Below the pieces are notes generated by a model. The model worked only from the letters and a program-made list of their open reading frames with translations. It made no database searches and was not told where the DNA came from. The position numbers and the translations under genes are program-made. A DNA stretch of 9,641 nucleotides from Flavobacteriaceae bacterium (GTDB lineage: Bacteria > Bacteroidota > Bacteroidia > Flavobacteriales > Flavobacteriaceae): contig JAURBD010000057.1 of assembly GCA_030829155.1 (NCBI GenBank), positions 1 through 9,641 of the forward strand, given 5' to 3'. How positions within the stretch are numbered: the stretch's first letter is position 1; each line of letters begins with the position of its first letter. Of this stretch, positions 1 through 6,392 are shown in pieces.

Positions 1-60
1 ATAACTCTAGGCCGCAGTATTTTAAAGCGAATTCCTTATGAAGATTCCCTTCAAGGTTAG
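1..60 (+). CDS. possible 3' tail of an unidentified upstream gene (partial)
   Basis: Frame 1 is open from the window edge to a TAG at 58-60 and would give a 19-residue C-terminal tail, ITLGRSILKRIPYEDSLQG. I cannot assign it to a family. A second frame, starting at base 3, is open to a TGA at 39-41 and gives NSRPQYFKANSL, so the choice of frame is uncertain and there may be no coding sequence here at all. A gene ending at 60 would leave 76 bases before the E2 gene, which is where a promoter-like TACCTTTG sits; that fits a boundary between transcription units. Confidence 0.3.
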   Translation: MTLGRSILKRIPYEDSLQG

Positions 61-104
61 CTGCAATGTACTTTGTTTTTTAATCAAATCTCTAATAATT
101 TTGA

Positions 105-112
105 TACCTTTG
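105..112 (+). promoter_or_regulatory. Bacteroidetes-type -7 element upstream of the E2 gene
   Basis: TACCTTTG is an exact match to the TAnnTTTG -7 consensus used by the primary sigma factor of Bacteroidetes. Transcription would start near 117-120, leaving a leader of about 20 bases before the ATG at 137. The -33 TTTG element is not well placed: the nearest TTTG, at 72-75, is 29 bases upstream of the -7 box and so too far, and the expected place holds only T- and A-rich sequence. It would drive the four-gene unit 137-4144. Confidence 0.45.
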
Positions 113-136
113 TCACACTTTAAAAAGCTTTAAACT

Positions 137-1468
137 ATGGGTAAACACCTACTTAAGTTACCAAAAATGGGCGAAAGTGTTGCAGAGGCAACGCTTAGTG
201 CTTGGCTCAAAGATGTAGGTGATCCAATAGCTATTGATGAATCAGTTGTGGAGGTTTCTACTGATAAAGTAGACTCAGATATCCCATCCGAAGTAGAAGG
301 AGTACTCTTAGAAAAGAAATTTGAGGTAAATGAAATAGCACAGATAGGAGACGTAATTGCTGTAATTGAGGTCGAGGGAAATGATGATTCACCTATTGAG
401 AAAGAAGAATTTATTATTCCTCAACCTGTTATAGAAGTTGAAAGTACTCCTGAGGAAAATCCAGTTGAAATTATAGAAGCAGAGGTTTCCTCAATCCAAG
501 AAACGATTCAAGCTCCATCGATTTCATCTAATAATTCGAATCGATTTTATTCTCCTTTAGTGAGAAATATTGCTAAAGAAGAGGGTATCTCAATTGCAGA
601 ATTGGAAACAATTAAAGGTTCAGGAGATAAAGGAAGGGTTACTAAAAAAGATATGTTAACTCATCTAGAAAGCGTAACTAAGGTTAAAGAAATTAATGAA
701 AACCAGCAGGTTTATTCTAAAAACCATATGGATATCCAACCCATTGTTGTTTCTGAACAAGATCAAATAATTGAAATGACTCGAATGGGTAAGATGATTT
801 CGGATCATATGGTTATGAGTCGAAAAATTTCAGCACATGTCCAATCTTTTGTTGAGGTAGATGTTACCGATCTCTGGGAATGGAGAGAACGGGTTAAGAA
901 AAGATTTCAAGAACAAGAGCAACAAAAATTAACTTTTACTCCCATATTTATCTTCGCCGTTGCTAAAGCACTTAAAGAATACCCGCTACTTAACAGTTCG
1001 GTTGATGTGGATAGTAGAATTATTCAAAAGAAAGCCATAAATATTGGAATGGCAACTGCCTTAGGAGATGGCAATTTGATCGTTCCTGTGATAAAAAATA
1101 CAGATCATCTCAATTTGGTAGGTTTGGCTCGTGCAGTGAATGAACTTTCAAAACGTGCTCGAGAAAACAAACTACAACCTGATGAAGTTCAGGATGGAAC
1201 TTACACGGTTACCAATGTTGGAAATTTCGGATCAATAACAGGAATACCAATTATCAATCAACCGCAAGTTGGTATTTTGGCTATTGGTGTCATTCGAAAA
1301 ATGCCAGCTGTTATCGAAACTGTAAATGGCGATTTTATAGGAATAAGAAGAAAAATGATGTTATGTCACAGTTATGACCATCGCATAATCAACGGAGCTA
1401 TGGGCGGACAATTTGTAAAAGCGGTTTCTGATGCCTTGGAGCAATGGGATACTTCAATTGATTTTTAA
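137..1468 (+). CDS. 2-oxo acid dehydrogenase E2 subunit (dihydrolipoamide acyltransferase)
   Basis: This 443-residue protein is the core acyltransferase of a 2-oxo acid dehydrogenase complex, moving an acyl group from lipoyl-lysine to CoA in the cytoplasm. Domains in order: one lipoyl domain (about 3-80) with the lipoylated lysine K44 in STDKVDSD; an acidic Glu/Pro-rich linker (about 82-135); a peripheral-subunit binding domain (about 137-175, FYSPLVRNIAKEEG to GRVTKKDM); a second linker; and the catalytic domain (about 210-440), with GDGNLIVPV, TVTNVGNFGS and the active-site block SYDHRIING with H415. The family motif usually ends HRxxDG; here the aspartate is asparagine (N419). A single lipoyl domain and the SYDHR form suggest a branched-chain or similar complex, but the substrate cannot be fixed from sequence. 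No E1 or E3 gene is adjacent. ATG 137 follows an A/T-rich leader without Shine-Dalgarno sequence, and no longer start fits. Confidence 0.93.
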   Translation: MGKHLLKLPKMGESVAEATLSAWLKDVGDPIAIDESVVEVSTDKVDSDIPSEVEGVLLEKKFEVNEIAQIGDVIAVIEVEGNDDSPIEKEEFIIPQPVIEVESTPEENPVEIIEAEVSSIQETIQAPSISSNNSNRFYSPLVRNIAKEEGISIAELETIKGSGDKGRVTKKDMLTHLESVTKVKEINENQQVYSKNHMDIQPIVVSEQDQIIEMTRMGKMISDHMVMSRKISAHVQSFVEVDVTDLWEWRERVKKRFQEQEQQKLTFTPIFIFAVAKALKEYPLLNSSVDVDSRIIQKKAINIGMATALGDGNLIVPVIKNTDHLNLVGLARAVNELSKRARENKLQPDEVQDGTYTVTNVGNFGSITGIPIINQPQVGILAIGVIRKMPAVIETVNGDFIGIRRKMMLCHSYDHRIINGAMGGQFVKAVSDALEQWDTSIDF

Positions 1469-1477
1469 ATATATTTT

Positions 1478-2251
1478 ATGGGATTAGAACTTAAACGACC
1501 GCTTTGCTTTTTTGACCTTGAAACTACTGGAGTTAATGTAGTAAAAGATCGAATAGTTGAAATCGCAGTTCTTAAGCTTTTACCCAATGGAAATAAAGAA
1601 GGAAAAACCTGGTTGGTAAATCCGGAAATACCTATCCCTAAAGCAGCTTCTGATGTTCATGGAATAACAGATGAAAAGGTTGCAGATGCTCCTAATTTTA
1701 AAACTTTAGCTGTTGAAATTTATGCTTTCATGAAAGGATGTGATTGGGCAGGATTTAATTCAGATCGTTTCGATATCCCATTGATAGCTGAAGAGTTTAT
1801 GCGTGCTGAAATAGATTTTGATCTCAAGACCCACAAGACCATTGATGTGCAAACTATTTTTCACAAAATGGAACAAAGAACCCTGAGTGCAGCTTTAAAG
1901 TTTTATTGCGATAAAGAATTGAAAAATGCTCACTCAGCAATGGCTGATACCGATGCGACTTATCAAGTATTATTGGCTCAGGTTGAACGCTATGATGAAT
2001 TGGAAAACAACCTGGATTTTTTAAGTCAATTTTCTACCCGAAAGCGATCTCTGGATGTAGCAGGATTTATTGTTTTGAACAAAGAAGATGAACCTTGTTT
2101 TTCTTTTGGAAAACACAAAGGAAAAACTGTAGACGAGGTTCTAGAAAAAGAACCCGGATACTTTGGATGGTTGCTTAACGCTGACTTCCCTTTGTACACA
2201 AAGAAAGTATTAACTGCTTTGCGTTTGAGTAAATTTAATGAGGGTCATTAA
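1478..2251 (+). CDS. DEDDh 3'-5' exonuclease with ExoX-like C-terminal domain
   Basis: A 257-residue nuclease of the DnaQ/epsilon superfamily, predicted to remove nucleotides from 3' ends of DNA with two metal ions. Exo I is FDLETTG (D13, E15), Exo II is GFNSDRFDIPL (D99, with D96 nearby), and Exo III is HSAMADTDAT (H152, D157), so all DEDDh catalytic positions are present. After the nuclease fold (about 6-170) comes a linker, then a short domain (about 208-248) with FSFGKHKGKTVDEV and GYFGWLL, resembling the C-terminal domain of exodeoxyribonuclease X. This argues for a repair or processing exonuclease rather than the replicative proofreading subunit. It lies nine bases after the E2 stop in the same frame, so a single TAA and three codons separate the two reading frames; ATG 1478 is the first start after that stop. 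Its functional link to E2 is unclear, and the two are probably just co-transcribed. Confidence 0.88.
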   Translation: MGLELKRPLCFFDLETTGVNVVKDRIVEIAVLKLLPNGNKEGKTWLVNPEIPIPKAASDVHGITDEKVADAPNFKTLAVEIYAFMKGCDWAGFNSDRFDIPLIAEEFMRAEIDFDLKTHKTIDVQTIFHKMEQRTLSAALKFYCDKELKNAHSAMADTDATYQVLLAQVERYDELENNLDFLSQFSTRKRSLDVAGFIVLNKEDEPCFSFGKHKGKTVDEVLEKEPGYFGWLLNADFPLYTKKVLTALRLSKFNEGH

Positions 2252-2288
2252 AAATTGGTTTAATCGATCGTTTTTTACAATCTAGATT

Positions 2289-2900
2289 ATGAAAATAATA
2301 TGCATCGGTCGGAATTACAGTGATCATATCAAAGAACTAGCAAACGAAAAACCTGATGATCCTGTAGTTTTTCTTAAACCAGATACTTCCTTGGTTTTAA
2401 AAAACCAACCATTTTTCATCCCTCCATTTTCAAATGACGTACACCATGAGGTTGAAGTTTTGATTCGTATTAATCGTATAGGGAAACACATTCAACAAAA
2501 ATTTGCTTATAAATATTATGATCAAATTGGATTAGGAATTGATTTTACGGCCCGAGATCTTCAGGCCAAACTTAAGGCCAATGGTTTGCCTTGGGAAAAA
2601 GCAAAAGCATTTGATGGAGCTGCTGTGGTTGGAGATTGGATTAAAAAAAGTGAACTCCCAAATATTGATCAACTTCTGTTCGAAATGACTAAAAATGGAG
2701 ACGTAGTACAAAGTTCATCAACTGCTATGATGTTATGGAAAATAGATGAATTGATTTCCTATGTGTCTCAATTTTTCACCTTAAAGATTGGAGACATAAT
2801 TTTTACTGGAACCCCTTCTGGGGTTGGAGTAGTTAATGTGAATGACATACTCGAAGGATTTTTAGAAGGTCGTCGATTATTTTCAATAAAAGTTAAGTAA
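2289..2900 (+). CDS. fumarylacetoacetate hydrolase (FAH) family protein
   Basis: A 203-residue compact member of the FAH superfamily, close in size to bacterial YcgM-type and FAHD1-type acylpyruvate hydrolases or oxaloacetate decarboxylases. It is probably a cytosolic enzyme acting on C-C bonds of beta-diketo or 2-oxo acids with a divalent metal. The N-terminus (KIICIGRNYSDHIKEL) matches the family's entry strand and helix. The metal-binding carboxylates fit HHEVEV (E54, E56) and D85 in GIDFTARDLQ, and the conserved C-terminal turn is FTGTPSGVG (172-180). All key positions look intact. It starts 37 bases after the exonuclease stop and ends two bases before cinA, so translation with cinA is likely coupled. 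Exact substrate cannot be told from sequence. Confidence 0.88.
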   Translation: MKIICIGRNYSDHIKELANEKPDDPVVFLKPDTSLVLKNQPFFIPPFSNDVHHEVEVLIRINRIGKHIQQKFAYKYYDQIGLGIDFTARDLQAKLKANGLPWEKAKAFDGAAVVGDWIKKSELPNIDQLLFEMTKNGDVVQSSSTAMMLWKIDELISYVSQFFTLKIGDIIFTGTPSGVGVVNVNDILEGFLEGRRLFSIKVK

Positions 2901-2902
2901 AT

Positions 2903-4144
2903 ATGATTGCAGAAATTGTAAGTATCGGAGATGAAATTCTTATTGGACAAATTGTAAACACCAATGCTGTATTTATTGCTAAAGAGTTGAATAAAATTGG
3001 AATTGAAGTTGGACAAATCACTTCCATTTCAGATCGTAAAGAACATATTGAGAATTGCTTAGATGAAGCTCAAAAACGAGCTCAAGTAATTATTCTTACG
3101 GGAGGTTTGGGTCCAACAAAAGATGATTTGACCAAACATACCCTTTGTGCATACTTTGAAGATATTTTGGTGAAAAATGAACTTGTATTAAAACGCATCG
3201 AAGAAATGTTTGCGAGATATGTCCCTACACCCATTAATAACGAAAATCGAAAGCAAGCATTATTGCCATCAAAGGCAAAAGTTCTAAATAATTTTTATGG
3301 AACCGCCTCAGGAATGTGGTTTGAAAACGAAGACCGTGTAATTATTTCTTTGCCAGGTGTGCCCTTTGAGATGAAAGCGTTGATTAGTAACGAAGTTATT
3401 CCCGCTTTACAAAAACATTATACCCGACCTTTCATCATTCATAAAACACTACTTACTTATGGACTAGGAGAGAGTGTAATTGCAGAACGTATTGAAAACT
3501 GGGAAAACAATTTACCCAAAGATATAAAACTTGCTTACCTCCCAAACCTTGGAAGGGTTCGACTGCGTTTGTCTGGTAAAGGGGAAAATCAATCTCTGCT
3601 CAATCAAAGGATAGATGACCAAATTAAAAAATTATACCCTCTTATAGGAGATATTATTGTTGGATTTGAAGAGGACGCATCTATTGAAGAGCAACTTCAA
3701 AATCAGTTTATAAAAACAAATAATAGTTTGGCGGTTGCAGAGAGTTGTACTGGTGGGAAAATATCAAACAGATTCACTCAAAATCCAGGTGCTTCTGGAT
3801 TTTTTAAGGGAGGAGTAGTTGCTTATACTACCGATATTAAATTGAATTTGTTGGGTGTATCTCAATCTTTGATAAATAAATATTCTGTAGTAAGTGCCCA
3901 AGTTGCTGAGGCAATGGCTGTAGGTGTTCGAGAGCAAATGGGAGCAACTATTGGTATTTCAACAACTGGAAACGCAGGACCTACCAAAGGAGATTCTGAT
4001 GCAGATTTAGGAACTGTTTTTATTGCTTTAGCTTCTAGTAAAGGAGTAGTAAGTCATGAATTTCGTTTAGGAAAACACAGAGAACGCGTCATTGAAAAGG
4101 CTGTAAATAAAGTCATGGAACTTTTGCATAAACAACTTTTTTAA
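2903..4144 (+). CDS. cinA: CinA-like protein (MoCF domain plus PncC-type NMN deamidase domain)
   Basis: A full-length 413-residue CinA. The N-terminal half (about 3-170) is a molybdopterin-binding-like (MoCF) domain with SIGDEILIGQIVNTN and TGGLGPTKDDLT (66-77); in characterised CinA proteins this half carries ADP-ribose pyrophosphatase activity. A middle linking region follows. The C-terminal domain (about 255-410) is the PncC type that deamidates nicotinamide mononucleotide to the nicotinate form in pyridine nucleotide salvage. It has VAESCTGG with the likely nucleophile S281, GGVVAYTTDIK, and a GNAGP turn (357-360 region) followed by TKGDSDADLGTVF, where many bacteria have a glycine-rich GIAGPGGG. 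The start two bases after the FAH gene stop indicates an operon. No hairpin follows the stop; the remains of an opposing gene end 12 bases downstream. Confidence 0.93.
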   Translation: MIAEIVSIGDEILIGQIVNTNAVFIAKELNKIGIEVGQITSISDRKEHIENCLDEAQKRAQVIILTGGLGPTKDDLTKHTLCAYFEDILVKNELVLKRIEEMFARYVPTPINNENRKQALLPSKAKVLNNFYGTASGMWFENEDRVIISLPGVPFEMKALISNEVIPALQKHYTRPFIIHKTLLTYGLGESVIAERIENWENNLPKDIKLAYLPNLGRVRLRLSGKGENQSLLNQRIDDQIKKLYPLIGDIIVGFEEDASIEEQLQNQFIKTNNSLAVAESCTGGKISNRFTQNPGASGFFKGGVVAYTTDIKLNLLGVSQSLINKYSVVSAQVAEAMAVGVREQMGATIGISTTGNAGPTKGDSDADLGTVFIALASSKGVVSHEFRLGKHRERVIEKAVNKVMELLHKQLF

Positions 4145-4156
4145 CAGCACAAATTT

Positions 4157-4595
4157 TTATTGTATTTTCTGTTCTACGAAAGATTTTAATCTAACTTTTA
4201 TAAGCGTTTCCAAGTCTTAGAACATACTTTTGTAACTGAATTTTTTCATTGGAGGAAAAGGACCTAAAATTTTGGCAGTTAAAGCGAGTGAAACACCATC
4301 TTTCTCTTTTTTTCAATTAAAACGAAACAGTTGAGTCTCCATCGTATTCTTCATATAGCCAATGATATACTATTTTTTCATTTAGAATAACTTTATAAAC
4401 ATTATATCTGTGTGTAAAATTTTTTTTCTTTATACTGAATTGAAAAGAGTATTACGCAACCTATTTTGGGTTCAAAAAAGTTAATTTCTTTAGAATACAT
4501 TGTCTCATTTGATCGATATTGGTTAGTGCATTCCAAAGATTTTCTTTTGTTTTTTTAAAAATTCCTCTCTGTTGAATCGTTGTTTCTTTTTTCAT
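4157..4595 (-). pseudogene. decayed SRPBCC/AHSA1-family gene
   Basis: The 631-base gap between cinA and rpmB contains a minus-strand relic that becomes readable when three frames are joined. It starts at ATG 4595-4593 and reads ENLWNALTNIDQMRQ, the usual N-terminal helix of AHSA1-like SRPBCC proteins. One base is missing at about 4498, where TG abuts TAT and the family has MxQW. The next piece is KEINFFEPKIG to YKEKKF, then one extra T near 4416. The third piece contains VYHWLYEEYDGDSTVSF, the strand signature of the family (YsWrYegYxGdsxVtFel). It meets TAA at 4319-4317, then one extra A in the A run 4313-4307. The last piece reads DGVSLALTAKILGPFPP, is interrupted by TAA at 4219-4217, and ends LETLIKVRLKSFVEQ before TAA 4159-4157. 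The corrected length of about 146 codons suits the family. Five lesions spread along the gene indicate decay, not a single sequencing error. The family binds small hydrophobic ligands or helps other proteins; the original role is unknown. Confidence 0.8.
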
Positions 4596-4710
4596 GTGAG
4601 ATGAGATCAAATTTTCATTCTAACCCTTGGTTTGTATTCTTAAGTGTACTAAAAAAAGGTTTTGTTGTTTAAAACCAAAAAATGTCTTTTAAAATTTGAT
4701 TAAAAACTAT

Positions 4711-4740
4711 TTTGATACTCCATAAAAAACATTAAATTTG
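4711..4740 (+). promoter_or_regulatory. promoter of the rpmB-rpmG-DUF4295 operon
   Basis: TTTG at 4711-4714 and TAAATTTG at 4733-4740, followed by C, are separated by 18 bases. Both match the Bacteroidetes -33 (TTTG) and -7 (TAnnTTTG) consensus elements at acceptable spacing. Transcription should begin near 4746-4748, giving a leader of about 30 bases before the rpmB ATG at 4776. The leader is A-rich with no Shine-Dalgarno motif, as usual in this phylum. Bases 4596-4710 upstream hold nothing else I can name apart from a weak A/T hairpin. Confidence 0.75.
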
Positions 4741-4775
4741 CATCCTGTTTTAAAAGAACATTAAAGTCTAGAATT

Positions 4776-5012
4776 ATGTCAAGAGTTTGTGAAATAAGTG
4801 GAAAAAGAGCAATGTTTGGTAACAATGTTTCTAAAGCCATCAACAAAACTAAGCGTCGTTTTGAGGTTAACCTCATTAAGAAGCGATTTTTCATCCCTGA
4901 AGAAGATAAATGGATTACCCTAAAAGTTACCGCTTCTGTATTAAAAACAATCAATAGAAAAGGAATTTCTGCAGTTTTGAAAGAGGCTAGAGCGAAAGGA
5001 AAAACCATCTAA
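4776..5012 (+). CDS. rpmB: 50S ribosomal protein L28 (bL28)
   Basis: A 78-residue basic protein with the L28 signature: N-terminal SRVCEISGKRAMFGNNVS, the KTKRRFEVNL strand, and WITLKVTASVLKTINRKG in the C-terminal half. It is a structural component of the large ribosomal subunit. Length is normal for Bacteroidetes L28. There is a single cysteine (C5), so this is the form without a zinc-binding cysteine set. The start is fixed by the conserved MSRVC N-terminus and by the promoter 36 bases upstream. It is first in a compact ribosomal protein operon, with rpmG starting 12 bases after its stop. Confidence 0.96.
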   Translation: MSRVCEISGKRAMFGNNVSKAINKTKRRFEVNLIKKRFFIPEEDKWITLKVTASVLKTINRKGISAVLKEARAKGKTI

Positions 5013-5024
5013 ATATATTAGATC

Positions 5025-5207
5025 ATGGCAAAAAAAGGAAACCGTGTACAAGTTATACTTGAATGTACTGAACACAAAGATTCTGGAAGACCTGGTACTT
5101 CCCGTTACATCACAACAAAAAACAAAAAAAATACGCCAGATCGATTGGAGATTAAGAAATTCAATCCGATCTTAAAGAAAATGACTCTTCACAAAGAAAT
5201 TAAATAA
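5025..5207 (+). CDS. rpmG: 50S ribosomal protein L33 (bL33)
   Basis: A 60-residue L33 of the large ribosomal subunit, with the typical MAKKGNRVQVILECTEH start and the basic middle SRYITTKNKKNTPDRLEIKK. Only one cysteine (C14) is present, where zinc-ribbon L33 proteins have CxxC pairs, so this is the zinc-independent C-minus form. That form does not need zinc and is usually the constitutive copy. The gene sits between rpmB (12-base gap) and the DUF4295 gene (2-base gap); the rpmB-rpmG pairing is widespread in bacteria. Confidence 0.96.
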   Translation: MAKKGNRVQVILECTEHKDSGRPGTSRYITTKNKKNTPDRLEIKKFNPILKKMTLHKEIK

Positions 5208-5209
5208 CC

Positions 5210-5362
5210 ATGGCAAAGAAATCAGTAGCTACCCTACAAACAGGATCAAAAAGACTTACCAAAGTAATTAAAATGGTAAAGAAAGGTCAATCTAAAAGTT
5301 ATTCTTTCGTAGAAACCATTACTGCACCAGACCTTGTTAACGACTGGTTGAGTAAACACTAA
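5210..5362 (+). CDS. DUF4295 small basic protein, probably ribosomal protein bL38
   Basis: A 50-residue lysine-rich reading frame begins at ATG 5210, two bases after the rpmG stop, and ends with TAA 5360-5362. It begins MAKKSVATLQTGSKRLTKV, continues with a KMVKKGQSKS stretch, and ends ITAPDLVNDWLSKH. This matches the DUF4295 family, which in Bacteroidetes lies directly after rpmG. The cryo-EM structure of the Flavobacterium johnsoniae ribosome revealed a new large-subunit protein named bL38; from memory I believe this is the DUF4295 protein, but I cannot confirm the identity here. Its place in a ribosomal protein operon, small size and strong positive charge all fit a ribosomal role. It is the last gene before an intrinsic terminator. 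Confidence 0.9.
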   Translation: MAKKSVATLQTGSKRLTKVIKMVKKGQSKSYSFVETITAPDLVNDWLSKH

Positions 5363-5384
5363 TTACAATCCGAGTAACCAATCT

Positions 5385-5417
5385 AAAAAAAAGCTACTTT
5401 TACAGTAGCTTTTTTTA
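5385..5417 (+). terminator. intrinsic terminator after the ribosomal protein genes
   Basis: GCTACT at 5393-5398 pairs with AGTAGC at 5404-5409 around a five-base loop (TTTAC). The A tract 5386-5392 extends the stem against the T tract 5410-5416, so the hairpin ends in a run of U on the + strand. The A-tract/T-tract symmetry means it could also act in reverse. It lies 22 bases after the DUF4295 stop and only 12 bases before the ftsY start, so it either ends the ribosomal transcript or limits read-through into ftsY. Confidence 0.85.
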
Positions 5418-5429
5418 TTTAACAGCTTC

Positions 5430-6383
5430 ATGGGTTTATTAAAATCATTATTTTCTGGGGATCAAGAAAAAAACTTGAATAAGGGTTTAGAGCTTACACG
5501 AAAATCTTTTTTCTCAAAACTTGGAACCGCCATAGCTGGAAAGTCAACTGTTGATGTTGGTTTGTTGGACGATTTAGAAGAAGTTCTGGTTTCATCAGAT
5601 GTTGGAGTTACAACTACTCTAAAGATTATTGATGCAATTGAAGCTCGTGTAGCTAAAGATCGTTACCTAGGAACAAAGGAGTTGAGTTTGATTTTGAAAG
5701 AAGAAATCTCAGGAATATTAAATTCCCAACAACCCGAAAAGCCTTTTTCTTTTTCGAATACTTTTGTGGACCAGCCTCATGTTATTATGGTAGTTGGAGT
5801 TAATGGTGTTGGAAAAACAACAACCATTGGAAAATTAGCTCATCATTATAAAAGTGCTGGTAAAAAGGTAGTTTTGGGTGCTGCAGATACTTTTAGAGCA
5901 GGTGCAATAGATCAATTGCAAGTATGGGCAGATCGATCGGATGTTCCAATGATAAAACAACAAATGGGAAGCGATCCAGCCTCAGTTGCATTTGACACCC
6001 TTGAGTCTGCACAGAAACAGAAAGCTGATGTTGTTCTAATTGATACCGCGGGCCGTCTTCACAACAAAATTAATTTGATGAATGAACTTTCAAAAGTTAA
6101 GAAAGTTATGGATCGGGTGGCGCCCAACGCTCCTCATGAAGTACTTTTAGTTCTAGATGGATCTACGGGTCAAAATGCTTTTGAACAAGCAAAACAATTT
6201 ACTCAAGCTACTAAAGTAACTTCACTGGCAGTTACCAAACTCGATGGAACTGCAAAAGGTGGTGTTGTTCTTGGAATTTCTGATGCGTTCAAAATTCCCG
6301 TTAAATATATTGGAGTGGGAGAAGGAATTGATGATCTACAAATTTTTAATGTAGAATCTTTTTTACACTCTTTTTTTAATTGA
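5430..6383 (+). CDS. ftsY: signal recognition particle receptor FtsY
   Basis: A 317-residue SRP receptor GTPase that docks ribosome-nascent chain-SRP complexes at the inner membrane and passes them to the Sec translocon. It has the N domain (about 20-100, helices including VDVGLLDDLEEVLVSSDVGV) and the G domain (about 115-317). Motifs are complete: G1 GVNGVGKTTT (123-132), G2 DTFRAGA (153-159), the insertion box SRP GTPases share after it, G3 DTAGR (205-209), G4 TKLD (269-272), and GVGEGIDDL (295-303) near the C-terminus. The acidic A domain is nearly absent, as in other short Bacteroidetes FtsY proteins; MGLLKSLFSG could form the short membrane-binding helix. It follows a terminator by 12 bases with no visible promoter of its own, so expression probably depends on read-through. 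The next gene starts nine bases after its stop. Confidence 0.96.
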   Translation: MGLLKSLFSGDQEKNLNKGLELTRKSFFSKLGTAIAGKSTVDVGLLDDLEEVLVSSDVGVTTTLKIIDAIEARVAKDRYLGTKELSLILKEEISGILNSQQPEKPFSFSNTFVDQPHVIMVVGVNGVGKTTTIGKLAHHYKSAGKKVVLGAADTFRAGAIDQLQVWADRSDVPMIKQQMGSDPASVAFDTLESAQKQKADVVLIDTAGRLHNKINLMNELSKVKKVMDRVAPNAPHEVLLVLDGSTGQNAFEQAKQFTQATKVTSLAVTKLDGTAKGGVVLGISDAFKIPVKYIGVGEGIDDLQIFNVESFLHSFFN

Positions 6384-6392
6384 TATAAAGAG

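Noticed and set aside
69..75. TACTTTG as a second promoter for the E2 gene
   Set aside because: It has one base too few between TA and TTTG for the consensus, and the exact match at 105-112 is closer to the gene.
2263..2271. ATCGATCG-type palindromes at about 2263 and 5933
   Set aside because: They are short, only two copies, one of them inside ftsY, with no common context, so chance is enough to explain them.
2768..3016. Minus-strand 82-codon open frame across the FAH/cinA junction
   Set aside because: It lies antisense to two well-supported genes and its translation is low-complexity Asn/Ser/Phe-rich with no family resemblance.
4651..4676. Weak hairpin GGTTTT/AAAACC that, on the minus strand, is followed by seven T
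   Set aside because: The stem has only two G:C pairs and a seven-base loop in very AT-rich DNA, and there is no minus-strand gene upstream for it to end. Chance pairing is the simpler view.
4145..4775. A structured leader, riboswitch or small RNA in the cinA-rpmB gap
   Set aside because: Most of the gap is explained by the AHSA1 relic and the rest by the rpmB promoter. I saw no GC-rich stems or known riboswitch core motifs.
4700..5008. Minus-strand 102-codon open frame opposite rpmB
   Set aside because: It is antisense to a certain ribosomal protein gene and its promoter, and its composition looks like a reverse reading of a lysine-rich gene.
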